NCBI GenBank assembly: GCA_021732995.1
Contig: JAKFWA010000022.1
Coordinates: 1 to 64,000, forward strand
Source: Planctomycetaceae bacterium
GTDB taxonomy: Bacteria > Planctomycetota > Planctomycetia > Planctomycetales > Planctomycetaceae
Direction: 5' to 3'
DNA: 64,000 bases
The notes below the pieces were generated by a model. That model was not told the origin of the DNA. It ran no database searches and worked only from the letters and a program-made list of their open reading frames with translations. Both the position numbers and the translations under genes were made by a program. Positions 19,235 through 28,918 of this stretch are shown one piece after another; the stretch's first letter is position 1; each line of letters begins with the position of its first letter.

Positions 19235-22200
19235 CTACTTGCGTGGCTTCGCACCGACGAACGATTGAGTCCGCAGCATGGCACTTTGATTCGGTACGTC
19301 GCCCGCTGGCGCGCCGGCTGCCAGCATCAGGAAGTCAGGGCTCTTGATATCCGTCGAGGCGAAGCTGATTGCGCCCTCGCGACGCTTGGGGTCTGTAATC
19401 AGTTCAAACTCGCCCTTGGCTTCAGCGGCGGGCTCCTTGCGATCCGACCAGTTCTCGGAAAGACCTTTCTCGCTACCTTTGTTGAAGAGATAGGTTTCCA
19501 GCGCGGATTGCTGCAGGTCTTTCTCGACCAGCATTTCGGGACCGGCAACTTGCGCGAATAGATTGCGGTGAAAGACCAGATTGTTGGACTTCGTCGACGG
19601 CATGCCTGCAAATCGAATTCCAGCGCGGCTTTGACCGAAGAACGTGTTGTTGGCGAGCAGGACATACTCCCAGTCGCCGCCGGCCGTGAAGCTGACGCCG
19701 ACCTCGCCGTGATCAAAGATATTCTCGCGAAACTGCATCTGCTTGGCGCTGGCTGTGAATTCGACGCCCGCTTTGTGTGGTCCGATAAAGCGACAGTTTC
19801 TCACCGCGACAAACCGCGTGCTGGTCACGCTCTTGTTGAACTGGATGCCGACGGCGGAGGTTCCACTGCCGTGGAAATCGACCTCCTGAATGTAAGTGTC
19901 ATCGCCTTGGGCAGCGAAGCCCTCTGCGCGAATGCCGGCCTTCGTGTAGCCGCTAAGAGACAACTTGGTCCACACACCGGTCGAGTAGCCGACGATCTCC
20001 ATGGCGGCGTCTTTGCCGGGAGCATCGAGGTCGAAATTCTCGAGCCGGAAGTTCTCGACACTGATCAGCCGCACGCACAGGCCATCTTCGCGCGGCTTGA
20101 TTTTCGCGCGACCTCCGCGAGCGATGATGTGAATACCGCTGGGATAGTTTTGCCCGCCGTGGTTATCAAGCCCGAAGGCCTCGTAGGTCTGCCCGGCGGT
20201 AACCGCGAGCGTTACGTTCGGACGACCGACTTTTGCTCCGCCTGCATACTTGTTGCGCTCTTTGTTCAAGTACGACAGTGCTTGCCAGATTTCCTTGAAG
20301 TGGCCGTCAGGACCAACATCAATGACTTTGCTGTTGATGGGCTTGGAAGGTTCAGGCGCCGGCTTTGGTTTGGGTTCGCGAGCTGGCGATCCCGCAACGG
20401 ACGTTTGGGCCGGCTCCTTCTTCTTGTCTTTCTTATCGTTGGTCGCAGTCGTCGGGGGTTTCTTGGATGGTTTCTTGTCGTCCCCGGCGTTCATCACCAT
20501 GAAACCGCCGACACCTGCGATGAGTAGCACCGCTGCGAGCACTCCAATCAACTTGACCGGGGCTCGCTTGGCTAGTGATGGAGTCGGCGGAGCCACTACG
20601 GGCGCAGAACCGACCGGATAGGCGACCTGTGCCACTGGTGGCGCGCCGGGAATCGAAGCAACCGGAACCGCTTGAGCGACTACCGGTGCTGCAACTGCCG
20701 GCGGCGCGGCAGGAGATTCGCTTGCCCAACTGAAGGGCGAAGAATCTTCCTCAGTGTCCTCTGTAGTCGAGAAGAACGGTGGCGGCGACTCAACGACGGC
20801 CGGGGTTGCAGGCATGGCCACAGCGATCGGAGTGACGGACACAGGGGCAGGGGTGGGAACTGCCGGCACCGGCAGGGCTGGAACGGGTTGAGCAGCGATC
20901 GGTTGCGCAATGGTCGGCTGAGCCGTCGTGGGCATTATGGTTCCACTGACGACCGGTGCTGCCGCGACTGGCATCGCCACTGCGGGCCTCGGAACTGGCG
21001 TTGCTGCGACGGGCATTGCCGCCAGGGGTGCGGCAACAGCAACGGGAGCCACTGCGACCGCTACTGCGGGGGCCGCGACGGGTGTTGCTGGTACTATTTG
21101 AGGCACGGCTGAAGCTGGGACCGCTATAGCTGGTCTAGCGACAATCGGAGCTACGGGGGCGGGGGCGGCAACCGGCGCCGGAACAACAGTGGCTGCGACT
21201 GCCGGGAATGATGGAACCGGGGAACTCGGCAGTGCGACTGGCTGAGCGGCGCGTGGGGCTGGAACTGGTGGCACAGCCACAGGTGGCTGTTGTTCGATCT
21301 GGCGAGCATCAGCCATCGGCATCGGAGCCACAGGCGCGGGTGCCGCAAAGCTTGACGTGTCGCTCATGTTCTCCGGGGCACCAGGTGCCGCATCCGGGAA
21401 GTCAAAGACTCCTGAAGAACTCTCTGCTGCGGTGTCGTTGGCGCTCTCGCTCGGAAGCTCCCACGGCATCGCTTCGGCGGGGGCGGGAGACGGAGGTGGT
21501 GCCACAGCCGCGACTGGTTGCGGAGCTGGTATCACTGGCGTCGGCGGCACGACTACGGCTGGGGCCGCTTGAGGTGGTGGCGCTAGTGGTGCGGCGGCGG
21601 ATTGCTGCTGTAACTGCTGAAAGAAGTCACCGAAGCCGCTGTCCTCTGTGGATGGTTCCACAGAAGCGAAGGGCAGGGCTGCGACTTCGACCGGCTGTTG
21701 TTCTGGAACTGTGGGAATCGGTTCTGGTGGCGGTGCGGAAAATTCTGGTGCTGGCGTTGCTCGTGCCAATGAAGTGCCCGAGCCTGAGCCCATCAGATTG
21801 CCCCACTGCTGACGAAACTCGGGGCTCGCGTTGCTATGCAGCCAGCCGATCAACGCATCAGCGACCTGGGCCATCGACTGATATCGCTCATCCGGCTTCT
21901 TGGCCATCATCAGTTTGACGATCGCCAGGAAATTGGCGGGTACGTCGGGGCGGTCCTCCGCAATAGACGGCGGTTCTTTCGTCTGATGCCACATCAGACG
22001 TTGAGCCAGCGTGCCGTCCTTGAACGGCGGATGCCCCGTCAGGCAGTAATAGATCGTGCAGCCGAGGCTGTAGATGTCCGCCCGCAGGTCCACCAGATGA
22101 CTGTCGAGAGCTTGCTCAGGCGAAAGATAATCCGCTGTGCCCAGCACTTTCTCGTCGTAGGTTACCGTGAGCGGGTTTTCCTCGGCGCGTTCTGCAAACA

Positions 22201-22873
22201 GTGCGAGTCCGAGATCCAGCAACTTCACGATTCCGTTGGGATCAATCAGCAGGTTGCCCGGCTTGACGTCGCGATGCACCAGCCCCGCCTTATGAGCGTG
22301 ATCCAGTCCCAAGGCCGCCTGAGAGATATAAGCCGCAGTGGACTCGACACTGAGCACCCCGGCGTCTTTGACAACCTCCTGCAGGCTGCGTCCGTTGACG
22401 TACTCCATGACGAGAAAGTGAATCTCCGTGTCTTTCTCGACTTCGTGGTCGATGTCGTACGCCCGCACGATATTCGGGTGATCCAGCGAGGCCACGGCTT
22501 GAGCTTCGCGATGGAACCGCGCCAGGTACGACGTATCGTTCACTCGCTTGATCGGCAGCACTTTGATGGCGCAGCGGCGGCGCATCAGCACGTGTTCGGC
22601 AAGGTAAACAGAACTCATGCCGCCTTTGCCCAACAGCCTGAGCAGCCGATACTTACCGAGCGTAAACCCCTTGTGCCTGCCCTGCTGCAGCTTGTCGACT
22701 TGCCACTGCGTGAGCTGTTCACGCTGTACGAAGTAAGCCGCCAGTGTGTCCGAGTCCTGGATGTTGACTCCCGCCTGCTGCGCTTCCGCCACCAGGCGTT
22801 TGATTTGATCCTTGTGGATCAGGCCGCTCTGTTTGAGTACGGACAAGAACGATTCAGCGGTGAGCTTCGGCAT
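19235..22873 (-). CDS. Ser/Thr protein kinase with Pro/Ala linker, one TM segment and extracytoplasmic beta-helix
   Basis: A 1212-residue protein. Residues ~1-50 form a helical pre-domain (LTAESFLSVLKQSGLIHKDQIKRL) common before planctomycete kinases. Residues ~60-320 are a Hanks-type kinase with GKGGMSSVY glycine loop, AIKVLP lysine, HRDVKPGN catalytic loop, DLG in place of DFG, and a GTADYLSPEQ activation segment. A long Ala/Pro/Val-rich linker (~370-760) precedes a single transmembrane helix (KLIGVLAAVLLIAGVGGFMVM near 775). Beyond it comes a right-handed beta-helix/pectate-lyase-like region (~880-1150). The layout suggests a membrane kinase sensing an extracytoplasmic carbohydrate. The ATG at 22873 is chosen over an upstream GTG at 22930. 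Confidence 0.88.
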   Translation of the reverse strand: MPKLTAESFLSVLKQSGLIHKDQIKRLVAEAQQAGVNIQDSDTLAAYFVQREQLTQWQVDKLQQGRHKGFTLGKYRLLRLLGKGGMSSVYLAEHVLMRRRCAIKVLPIKRVNDTSYLARFHREAQAVASLDHPNIVRAYDIDHEVEKDTEIHFLVMEYVNGRSLQEVVKDAGVLSVESTAAYISQAALGLDHAHKAGLVHRDVKPGNLLIDPNGIVKLLDLGLALFAERAEENPLTVTYDEKVLGTADYLSPEQALDSHLVDLRADIYSLGCTIYYCLTGHPPFKDGTLAQRLMWHQTKEPPSIAEDRPDVPANFLAIVKLMMAKKPDERYQSMAQVADALIGWLHSNASPEFRQQWGNLMGSGSGTSLARATPAPEFSAPPPEPIPTVPEQQPVEVAALPFASVEPSTEDSGFGDFFQQLQQQSAAAPLAPPPQAAPAVVVPPTPVIPAPQPVAAVAPPPSPAPAEAMPWELPSESANDTAAESSSGVFDFPDAAPGAPENMSDTSSFAAPAPVAPMPMADARQIEQQPPVAVPPVPAPRAAQPVALPSSPVPSFPAVAATVVPAPVAAPAPVAPIVARPAIAVPASAVPQIVPATPVAAPAVAVAVAPVAVAAPLAAMPVAATPVPRPAVAMPVAAAPVVSGTIMPTTAQPTIAQPIAAQPVPALPVPAVPTPAPVSVTPIAVAMPATPAVVESPPPFFSTTEDTEEDSSPFSWASESPAAPPAVAAPVVAQAVPVASIPGAPPVAQVAYPVGSAPVVAPPTPSLAKRAPVKLIGVLAAVLLIAGVGGFMVMNAGDDKKPSKKPPTTATNDKKDKKKEPAQTSVAGSPAREPKPKPAPEPSKPINSKVIDVGPDGHFKEIWQALSYLNKERNKYAGGAKVGRPNVTLAVTAGQTYEAFGLDNHGGQNYPSGIHIIARGGRAKIKPREDGLCVRLISVENFRLENFDLDAPGKDAAMEIVGYSTGVWTKLSLSGYTKAGIRAEGFAAQGDDTYIQEVDFHGSGTSAVGIQFNKSVTSTRFVAVRNCRFIGPHKAGVEFTASAKQMQFRENIFDHGEVGVSFTAGGDWEYVLLANNTFFGQSRAGIRFAGMPSTKSNNLVFHRNLFAQVAGPEMLVEKDLQQSALETYLFNKGSEKGLSENWSDRKEPAAEAKGEFELITDPKRREGAISFASTDIKSPDFLMLAAGAPAGDVPNQSAMLRTQSFVGAKPRK

Positions 22874-23097
22874 AGGACTTCGGGAGTGAGATTTCGGGCC
22901 CGTCAACGAACGTGCGATCGCACAACACACATCGAACCAGGCCGTCTGATCGCAACGCTACGTATTGATGGCCTGAGCCTCCCAGCAGAGGGGAACGGTA
23001 TCAGCCGCGCGCACCCCATTCAAACGGCCGTCGAACTTACTGGCGGTAATTGCCAACTGCCGAGGGCCACGCCGCCTCACATCCGCACCCTTGGTTC

Positions 23098-24342
23098 TTA
23101 CGGAGTCTGGCCGGCGTCGTATCGCGGCTTGATCAGCAGGACGATCACGACCGACAACAGCGCGATGCCTGCGAAGACTCCAAAGATCACGTTCAGGGGC
23201 ACATGATTGTCTTGCAGCTTGCCAAAGCCCCAGTCCGCGAAGCCTCCGCAGCTGATACTGACCAGGTTCATGAAGCCGTAGCCGGTCGCTCGGAGTTCAG
23301 GACGCACCAACTGGCACAGGATCGGCATGTTATTGCAATCAAAAAAGCCCCAGCCGAGACCGAACAGGATCAAGAACCCAATCGCCACGTTCAACGTTCC
23401 CGCGTTTCCCACACCGAACAGCGCCGGCAGGAAGAATGTCATTCCAACGGCGCTCACATAGATGCGTCCGCGATTGGTGTGCTTCATCCAGGCATCGGCG
23501 AAGAAGCCACCCATACCGACGCCGACGAGCGACGCCAATTGCACATAGAGCACCGCCGAGATACCTGCCTGACCCTGCCCCAGACCAAACTGTTCTTTGA
23601 GGATGGAGGGCATCCAGTCCTTCACCACCCAACCGGCCAAAGCCGGCAGCGTGAAGTACAGCACCAGCAATACAAAGCCGGGATTAGTAAATAGTTCGCC
23701 GACGGCGGAAAGCGGTGACGGCGAACGCGAAGTACTTTCGCCGTCGCCGCCACCAGGAACATCCAAGCGTGGCGGATTGCTCAAGAGGGCGAACAGCGGC
23801 AGGGCGTAGATCACCCCGATGACGCCGCACGCACTGAATGCCCAGCGCCAGCCGAGTTCCGGGTTGTCAGCGACATACCCCGAAAACCCACCAACGATGA
23901 TGCCTGCGTAGATGCCCATCTGGTGAAAACCAACGGCGCGCGAACGGGTCTCTCCGTAATGAAAATCAGTGATGAACGCCAGAGCGGCCGGGATGTAGAA
24001 CGCTTCGCTGATGCCCATCACCGCGCGGGCGATGACCAGTTGCTGGAAAGTTTCCACATGCCCCGTCAGCCATGTGACCGCCGACCAGATGAACAAGCTG
24101 GCCGCGATGACATGTCGGCGGCTGACTCGATCAGCCACATAACCACCGACCGGGCTCAACAAGGCATAGACCCACTTGAAAGAGCCCAGCACAAACCCCC
24201 AGTTAGCCTTCGTCGCAATATCCGGAATGTCGTCCATCATCGACGACTTCATGGCCGCCAGCATCTGCCGATCCAGATAGTTCAACAGCGCGACTGGCAC
24301 GAGCAGCGCTACCACCAGCCACGCAGTACGAGCGTTCTTCAT
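23098..24342 (-). CDS. MFS transporter (ACS-like)
   Basis: A 414-residue major facilitator with about 12 transmembrane helices. The first helix region VALLNYLDRQMLAAMKSSM is typical of the anion:cation symporter branch (hexuronate, glucarate and related organic anions). The A-motif-like loop GGYVADRVSRRHVI lies between helices 2 and 3. I chose the ATG at 24342, preceded by AAAGG. The substrate is unknown; sugar acids are a fair guess from the subfamily and from the nearby semialdehyde dehydrogenase, but this is inference. It is divergent from the DMT transporter gene. Confidence 0.85.
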   Translation of the reverse strand: MKNARTAWLVVALLVPVALLNYLDRQMLAAMKSSMMDDIPDIATKANWGFVLGSFKWVYALLSPVGGYVADRVSRRHVIAASLFIWSAVTWLTGHVETFQQLVIARAVMGISEAFYIPAALAFITDFHYGETRSRAVGFHQMGIYAGIIVGGFSGYVADNPELGWRWAFSACGVIGVIYALPLFALLSNPPRLDVPGGGDGESTSRSPSPLSAVGELFTNPGFVLLVLYFTLPALAGWVVKDWMPSILKEQFGLGQGQAGISAVLYVQLASLVGVGMGGFFADAWMKHTNRGRIYVSAVGMTFFLPALFGVGNAGTLNVAIGFLILFGLGWGFFDCNNMPILCQLVRPELRATGYGFMNLVSISCGGFADWGFGKLQDNHVPLNVIFGVFAGIALLSVVIVLLIKPRYDAGQTP

Positions 24343-24580
24343 AGTGCCTTTCTGCGGAAGATCATTCCGTGAAGACCGATCTCGTGAATCGAGCGCACCC
24401 GGCGGCACGATTCCGTGTCCGATCTCCAGCGAACAGCGTGACGGGTCAAACCACGTCTCACAACAAAACGGCAGCTTCGCCGTTGACGGCTGTGGCCACG
24501 TTCATCAAGGAGTTTCGTCGCTTGCTGTTTACGCCGAGGCGTGTGTGCCGTTAGATCGCGTGACTTCTGCGTGTCCGCTC

Positions 24581-24613
24581 CGAATGTGACTGGCGATGGA
24601 ATCGCCACATTCG
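24581..24613. promoter_or_regulatory. Hairpin in the leader of the DMT transporter gene
   Basis: CGAATGTG at 24581-24588 pairs with CACATTCG at 24606-24613, and GGCGAT pairs with ATCGCC inside it. This forms an almost continuous stem 31 nt before the start codon of the DMT transporter gene. It could be a palindromic operator in DNA or an RNA leader hairpin. Confidence 0.4.
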
Positions 24614-24644
24614 AACGAGACGTATTCCTCAATTCGGCTGGGTG

Positions 24645-25532
24645 ATGTCGCCTTATCTCTGGATGTTGTGTGGTTCGTTAGCGTTTGCGGTGATGGCCAC
24701 ATTGGCCTCGTCGCTGAGTCGCACATTCCCCTGGCAATGGTTAGCCGTCGGGCGATCAACTGTCCCCTTTTTCGTTTGCGGCCTGATCGCGTTGATCTGG
24801 CACATCAAGCTGCCGATTTGGAACCCGAGGATTCTGTGGCTGCGCAGCATCGCCGGCAGCCTCAGTCTGGTCTTCACGTTCTTTTCGCTGACTCGACTGC
24901 CGTCGTCCGATGTCATGACGCTGACCAACATCTTTCCGGTGTGGGTCGCGATCGCCTCGTGGCCGCTACTAGGCCAGCGACCATCACTGACCGTCTGGGG
25001 CTGCATCGGAGTCGCATTAGCAGGAGTGGTACTCGTCCTGCAGCCTCACTTTGACGAGGGCAACTTCGCCACTCTGGTAGCCTTGGCGGCGTCAGTCACA
25101 ACAACGGTCGCGATGCTCGGCCTGCACAGGCTGCACGACGTTGACCCGCGCGCGATCGTGTGGCATTTCTCGGGCGTGTCGTTCCTGTTTTCATTCGGGT
25201 CCATGTGGCTGTTTGACGTCTCGGCGCGTGGGACTGAACCAGCGACAGTGTTGAGCTATGCCAAACTGCTGGGAGTCGGCGTCGCAGCGCTCGCCGGGCA
25301 GTTCTGTCTGACGAAAGCCTTCACGACGGGAACGCCTTCGCGTGTCTCCGTCGTCGGGCTGACTCAAGTTGGCTTCACTATGCTGCTGGAGATTCTGCTC
25401 GTCGGCCGGGCGTACAACACTCAAACCTTGTGGGGTATGGCCCTCGTGCTAGCACCAACGGCGTGGCTACTCTCGCATCCAATTCGAGCGAAACAGACGC
25501 CGCAGGATGAATCCGTAGCAGAGGGTATTTGA
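24645..25532 (+). CDS. DMT-superfamily transporter (EamA repeats)
   Basis: A 295-residue inner-membrane protein with about ten transmembrane helices arranged as two EamA repeats. Typical features are WLRSIAGSLSLVFTFFSLTRLP and SDVMTLTNIFPVWVAIASWPLLGQRPS in the first half, and LAGQFCLTKAFTTGTPSRVSVVGL in the second. The usual substrates of the family are amino acids, nucleotide-sugars or other metabolites; none can be assigned. The ATG at 24645 is preceded in frame by a GTG at 24642. It lies divergent from the MFS gene, with a hairpin just upstream. Confidence 0.85.
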   Translation: MSPYLWMLCGSLAFAVMATLASSLSRTFPWQWLAVGRSTVPFFVCGLIALIWHIKLPIWNPRILWLRSIAGSLSLVFTFFSLTRLPSSDVMTLTNIFPVWVAIASWPLLGQRPSLTVWGCIGVALAGVVLVLQPHFDEGNFATLVALAASVTTTVAMLGLHRLHDVDPRAIVWHFSGVSFLFSFGSMWLFDVSARGTEPATVLSYAKLLGVGVAALAGQFCLTKAFTTGTPSRVSVVGLTQVGFTMLLEILLVGRAYNTQTLWGMALVLAPTAWLLSHPIRAKQTPQDESVAEGI

Positions 25533-25941
25533 CCCTTCAACTCGTTCCCAAGCTCCACCTGTGAGTGATGTCTTTCAATGGCACTCGAGAAGCAGTTGTG
25601 CCGACCAGAGAAGTGTGACAAACGAATGGGGACAAACGAATTTCAGAGAATCAACTGGCTCAGTCTGCATCGCATCTTCATTCGTCTGTCCCCATTCGTT
25701 TGATATTCGTCTTGGGAGTGCACGCTCGGAAACTTCGCTGCGTACTCAGCTGATGAATGACACCGTTCAAACGCACTCGGGAAGCAGAGCTTCCATTAAC
25801 CCGTCCCCAAGCAGATCCTGGGAACGAGTGGATTTGCCTCTGTTTAGACACTGGCCGAAGGTGGCGGTGTTGATTCGCAGATGACTAACAATACGCCGTC
25901 GCCTTTGGCTTGCCGTTAAACAATTGGTGGGCTGCTCGCGT
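25533..25941. other. 409-bp gap carrying an interspersed repeat
   Basis: No gene is supported in this gap between the DMT and UbiB genes. It holds the best-preserved CAAACGAAT direct/inverted repeat (25619-25702). Confidence 0.6.
25619..25702. repeat. CAAACGAAT direct-plus-inverted repeat, copy A
   Basis: The left arm 25619-25641 carries CAAACGAAT twice, spaced by GGGGA. The right arm 25680-25702 is its reverse complement with one mismatch. The same unit occurs at 36920-37013 and, decayed, at 8991-9071. The 38-nt centre differs between copies. There is no internal gene. Confidence 0.9.
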
Positions 25942-27606
25942 CTATAAGCGGCCACTACGGAAGATGCCCCAGATCAGCCACGCACCGAGTAAGCTGGACA
26001 GCACATAGACCGGCACGCTGAGCCAGTACGAATCGTTAGCACTCCGCAGAATCAGAGCCGAGGCGACAATCAGCGCTGCCAGAATGAGGCTGATGACCAC
26101 ACGATTGCTGGAGCGATCGATCTCAGTGATCAGCCGGTCGATGCGCTTCATTTCAAATTGAATGCGCAACTGGTCCTTGCTGATCTTGTCCAACGTGCGA
26201 CTGGCAGCACCCGGAATCATCGCGCAGGCATCCAGCAGGCTGCTGGTCTCTTCAATGATGCGGCTCGCCAGGCGCTTCGGTGAATAGCGCTGCCGGATGA
26301 GTTGCTCAATGGTCGGCTGCAAGACTTCCGCAATGCTGAAAGTCGGACTGAGCGTCTTACCGACACCTTCCAGAGTGATCATGGCTCGAATGAGCAGCAG
26401 CAAGTCGCCGGGGCACTTGATCCCGTGACTGGCAACGATCCGGATGAAGTCCTGCAGCATCTGACCGACGTTCAGCTCTTCCAGCCGCAGACCGTAGTAT
26501 GTCTCAATGAAATCCCGCACATCCACACGCAGGACAGGAACGTCGAGTTCTGTCTGAAAGCGGTTGAACGATTGAATCACCCGCACGGCTGTGGTGACGT
26601 CACGTCGTGCGACGGCTTGCAGCAGGCTGACCAGTTGGTCGCGAAGCTGGTCGTCCAGCACGCCGATCATGCCGTAGTCGAGTAAACACAACGATCCGTC
26701 AGTCAAGACGCGGATGTTGCCGGGGTGAGGGTCCCCGTGGAACACACCAAACTCGAAGGCCTGCTTGAGGAAGATCCGCGCGCCATTGGCGGCAACAGCT
26801 TCGGGATTGATGCCGTTGCGGAGCAGATCATCCGGACAATCAATGCGCCAGCCTTCGATGAATTCCTGAGTCAGCACGGCCTGCGTGGTCAGATCTTCGT
26901 AGACCAACGGTACTTTGAGCGAAGCATCCGAGCGGAACAGACGCCGGAACTGCAGCAGCGTGCGGCCTTCGCGCAGCAGGTTGACTTCGCGACGAATCGA
27001 ACGCGCGAAATGTTGCACCAGTCCCAGCGGATCGAAGACATCGGCTTCGGGGATGTAGCGCTGCACCAGCGTCGCCAGTTCCGTCATCAGCGCCAGATCG
27101 CGTTCGATGTCCAATCCGATTCCCGGTCGGAGAATCTTGATGGCCAGCGGCATGCCGTTCTGATGCCGGGCACGGTGGACCTGAGCCAGCGATCCCGCCG
27201 CCAGCGGATGCTCGTCAAACTCGATGAAGCTGGTGCCGATCACCGGGCCGAGTTCTCGTTCGACAATCTCTTTGGCCACGCGTGAATCAAACGGCGGAAC
27301 GTGTTCACGCAGCCGCTTCAATTCCTCGACGACATCAGCCGGAACGAGGTCCGGCCGCGTACTGAGCACTTGACCGAACTTGATAAAAGTGGGTCCGAGG
27401 CTTTCCAGAGCCAGTCGAATTCTTTGAGCGCGTGACAGCGGAGAAGCGACTTCACGTCGCAAGATGACTCGCTGCCCCCAGCGCAGGTATGGCCCCAGAT
27501 GCAACTGCTCGATCAGGTCGCCAAAGCCGTGATTCAGCAGCACGCTGACGATTTGTCGCATGCGACCGAGATTACGCAAAAATCGAATTGGACTGGGATC
27601 AACCAT
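25942..27606 (-). CDS. ABC1/UbiB family kinase-like protein
   Basis: A 554-residue UbiB/ADCK-family atypical kinase. The KxGQ motif (FIKFGQVLSTRPDLVP near residue 73), the Ala-rich loop AAGSLAQVHRA in place of the glycine loop, the ALAIKILRP-type lysine and the HGDPHPGN catalytic segment are all present. The C-terminus has two hydrophobic stretches (about 495-515 and 525-545) that should anchor it in the inner membrane. Bacterial UbiB supports ubiquinone synthesis; planctomycetes mostly use menaquinone, so a general isoprenoid-lipid role is more likely. It is monocistronic. The name ubiB is not used because orthology is not shown. Confidence 0.88.
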   Translation of the reverse strand: MVDPSPIRFLRNLGRMRQIVSVLLNHGFGDLIEQLHLGPYLRWGQRVILRREVASPLSRAQRIRLALESLGPTFIKFGQVLSTRPDLVPADVVEELKRLREHVPPFDSRVAKEIVERELGPVIGTSFIEFDEHPLAAGSLAQVHRARHQNGMPLAIKILRPGIGLDIERDLALMTELATLVQRYIPEADVFDPLGLVQHFARSIRREVNLLREGRTLLQFRRLFRSDASLKVPLVYEDLTTQAVLTQEFIEGWRIDCPDDLLRNGINPEAVAANGARIFLKQAFEFGVFHGDPHPGNIRVLTDGSLCLLDYGMIGVLDDQLRDQLVSLLQAVARRDVTTAVRVIQSFNRFQTELDVPVLRVDVRDFIETYYGLRLEELNVGQMLQDFIRIVASHGIKCPGDLLLLIRAMITLEGVGKTLSPTFSIAEVLQPTIEQLIRQRYSPKRLASRIIEETSSLLDACAMIPGAASRTLDKISKDQLRIQFEMKRIDRLITEIDRSSNRVVISLILAALIVASALILRSANDSYWLSVPVYVLSSLLGAWLIWGIFRSGRL

Positions 27607-27849
27607 CAGTGTCTTCGTTTCGCGTAAGTTTCCGAGTGCAACGATCCAAGAGAAACGGCTGCTGAGCGGGCTGCATCATCGCAAGAAGCCGAAGCCAGAC
27701 AACACTGTTTACGATCGGTGCGAGTTTATGGATGGCTTCGCTACAACTTCCTCAGCGTTTCCTGTCGAGAAGTCGGTATCGGCGCCCAAAGCCGTACCAC
27801 CAACCGGCTGTCTCGCGTCACCGATCGTCCATCGCTCGAGGATTCACCG

Positions 27850-28683
27850 ATGCCATTCACCCGCGAAGCTATCTTGTCACGTCTGCGCAGCCTGATCGAT
27901 CAGGGCGTGCCGATTATTGGCGGCGGGGCGGGTACCGGCATCAGCGCGAAGTTCGAGGAAGCGGGCGGCATTGACCTCATCGTCATCTACAACTCAGGCC
28001 GCTATCGCATGGCGGGTCGTGGGTCGCTCTCGGGCTTGATGCCTTACGGTGACGCGAATGCAGTCGTGATGGAAATGGCCGGTGAAGTCCTGACGGTCGT
28101 TGACCGCGTTCCGGTGCTGGCCGGCGTCTGCGCGAGCGATCCGTTCCGCCAGATGAAACTGTTTCTCAAGCAGGTGCAGGACATCGGCTTCTCGGGAGTT
28201 CAAAATTTTCCGACGGTCGGCCTCATCGACGGCTCGTTCCGTCAGAACCTTGAAGAAACCGACATGGGCTACAACCGCGAAGTGGACATGATCAAACTTG
28301 CCCGCGAGATGGACCTTTTCACAACGCCCTACTGCTTCAATACCACCGAGGCCGAGCAGATGGCTTCTGCCGGTGCGGACGTCATCGTGGCTCATATGGG
28401 ACTGACGACAAAGGGCTCGATCGGCGCATCCACTGCGAAGTCGCTCGATGACAGCGTGCGTGAAGTGCAGGCGATTGCTGATGCCGCTCGCGGAGTTCGC
28501 AGCGACATCATCGTCTTGTGCCACGGTGGTCCGATCGCCAATCCGGAAGACGCCGAGTACGTACTGCATCGCACGCGCCATGTGCATGGCTTCTATGGAG
28601 CCTCTTCGATGGAACGACTGCCCGTGGAAATCGCGATCACTGAGCAAACTCGGCGGTTCAAAGCGGTGCGGTTCAAGCAATAA
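27850..28683 (+). CDS. Phosphoenolpyruvate hydrolase-like TIM-barrel protein
   Basis: A 277-residue TIM-barrel protein of the PEP-hydrolase-like family (PF09370), which is related to the PEP mutase/isocitrate lyase superfamily and to the C-terminal part of the plant Tm-1 protein. Visible motifs are [66 protein letters not shown] and [15 protein letters not shown]. The ATG at 27850 has GAGGAT upstream; the longer frame from 27718 does not look like protein. Its usual partner, a UPF0261 (Tm-1 N-terminal) protein, is absent from this window. Function is unproven; phosphoenolpyruvate or a related 2-oxoacid is the likely ligand class. Confidence 0.82.
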   Translation: MPFTREAILSRLRSLIDQGVPIIGGGAGTGISAKFEEAGGIDLIVIYNSGRYRMAGRGSLSGLMPYGDANAVVMEMAGEVLTVVDRVPVLAGVCASDPFRQMKLFLKQVQDIGFSGVQNFPTVGLIDGSFRQNLEETDMGYNREVDMIKLAREMDLFTTPYCFNTTEAEQMASAGADVIVAHMGLTTKGSIGASTAKSLDDSVREVQAIADAARGVRSDIIVLCHGGPIANPEDAEYVLHRTRHVHGFYGASSMERLPVEIAITEQTRRFKAVRFKQ

Positions 28684-28692
28684 TACAAATCC

Positions 28693-28834
28693 TTTCCCCG
28701 CAGAGTGGCGGAGCACGCAGAGATTGGGAGAGCGGAAGCCACTAGCTGTACCGCGATTCGGCAGAGATTGGCTTATCAGATTGCAGTACTGCTTGGTCTT
28801 TTCTTCGCGACCTCTGCGCCTCTGCGGGAAAATT
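28693..28834. repeat. CGCAGAG-type inverted repeat pair
   Basis: The segments 28693-28728 and 28803-28834 are imperfect reverse complements built of CCGCAGAG/CTCTGCGG words. They flank about 75 bp of unique DNA in the gap before the cpaF-like gene. A related single arm is at 9946-9985. No transposase is present. Confidence 0.6.
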
Positions 28835-28918
28835 TAGAAGCATTCTTCAGGCGACCCAGGACGGGCTGAAAACTGCCGGGTTCGATTGACGAGACACCCT
28901 TAGGCTCTAGGCGATTCC

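Noticed and set aside
21836-23206. Plus-strand frame of 456 codons opposite the kinase N-terminal part
   Set aside because: It is a shadow of the kinase domain, with no recognisable motifs, and it runs past the kinase start into the MFS gene end.
25942-27606. Naming the UbiB-family gene ubiB (ubiquinone biosynthesis)
   Set aside because: No ubiquinone genes are near and orthology cannot be shown without a tree; only the family is reported.
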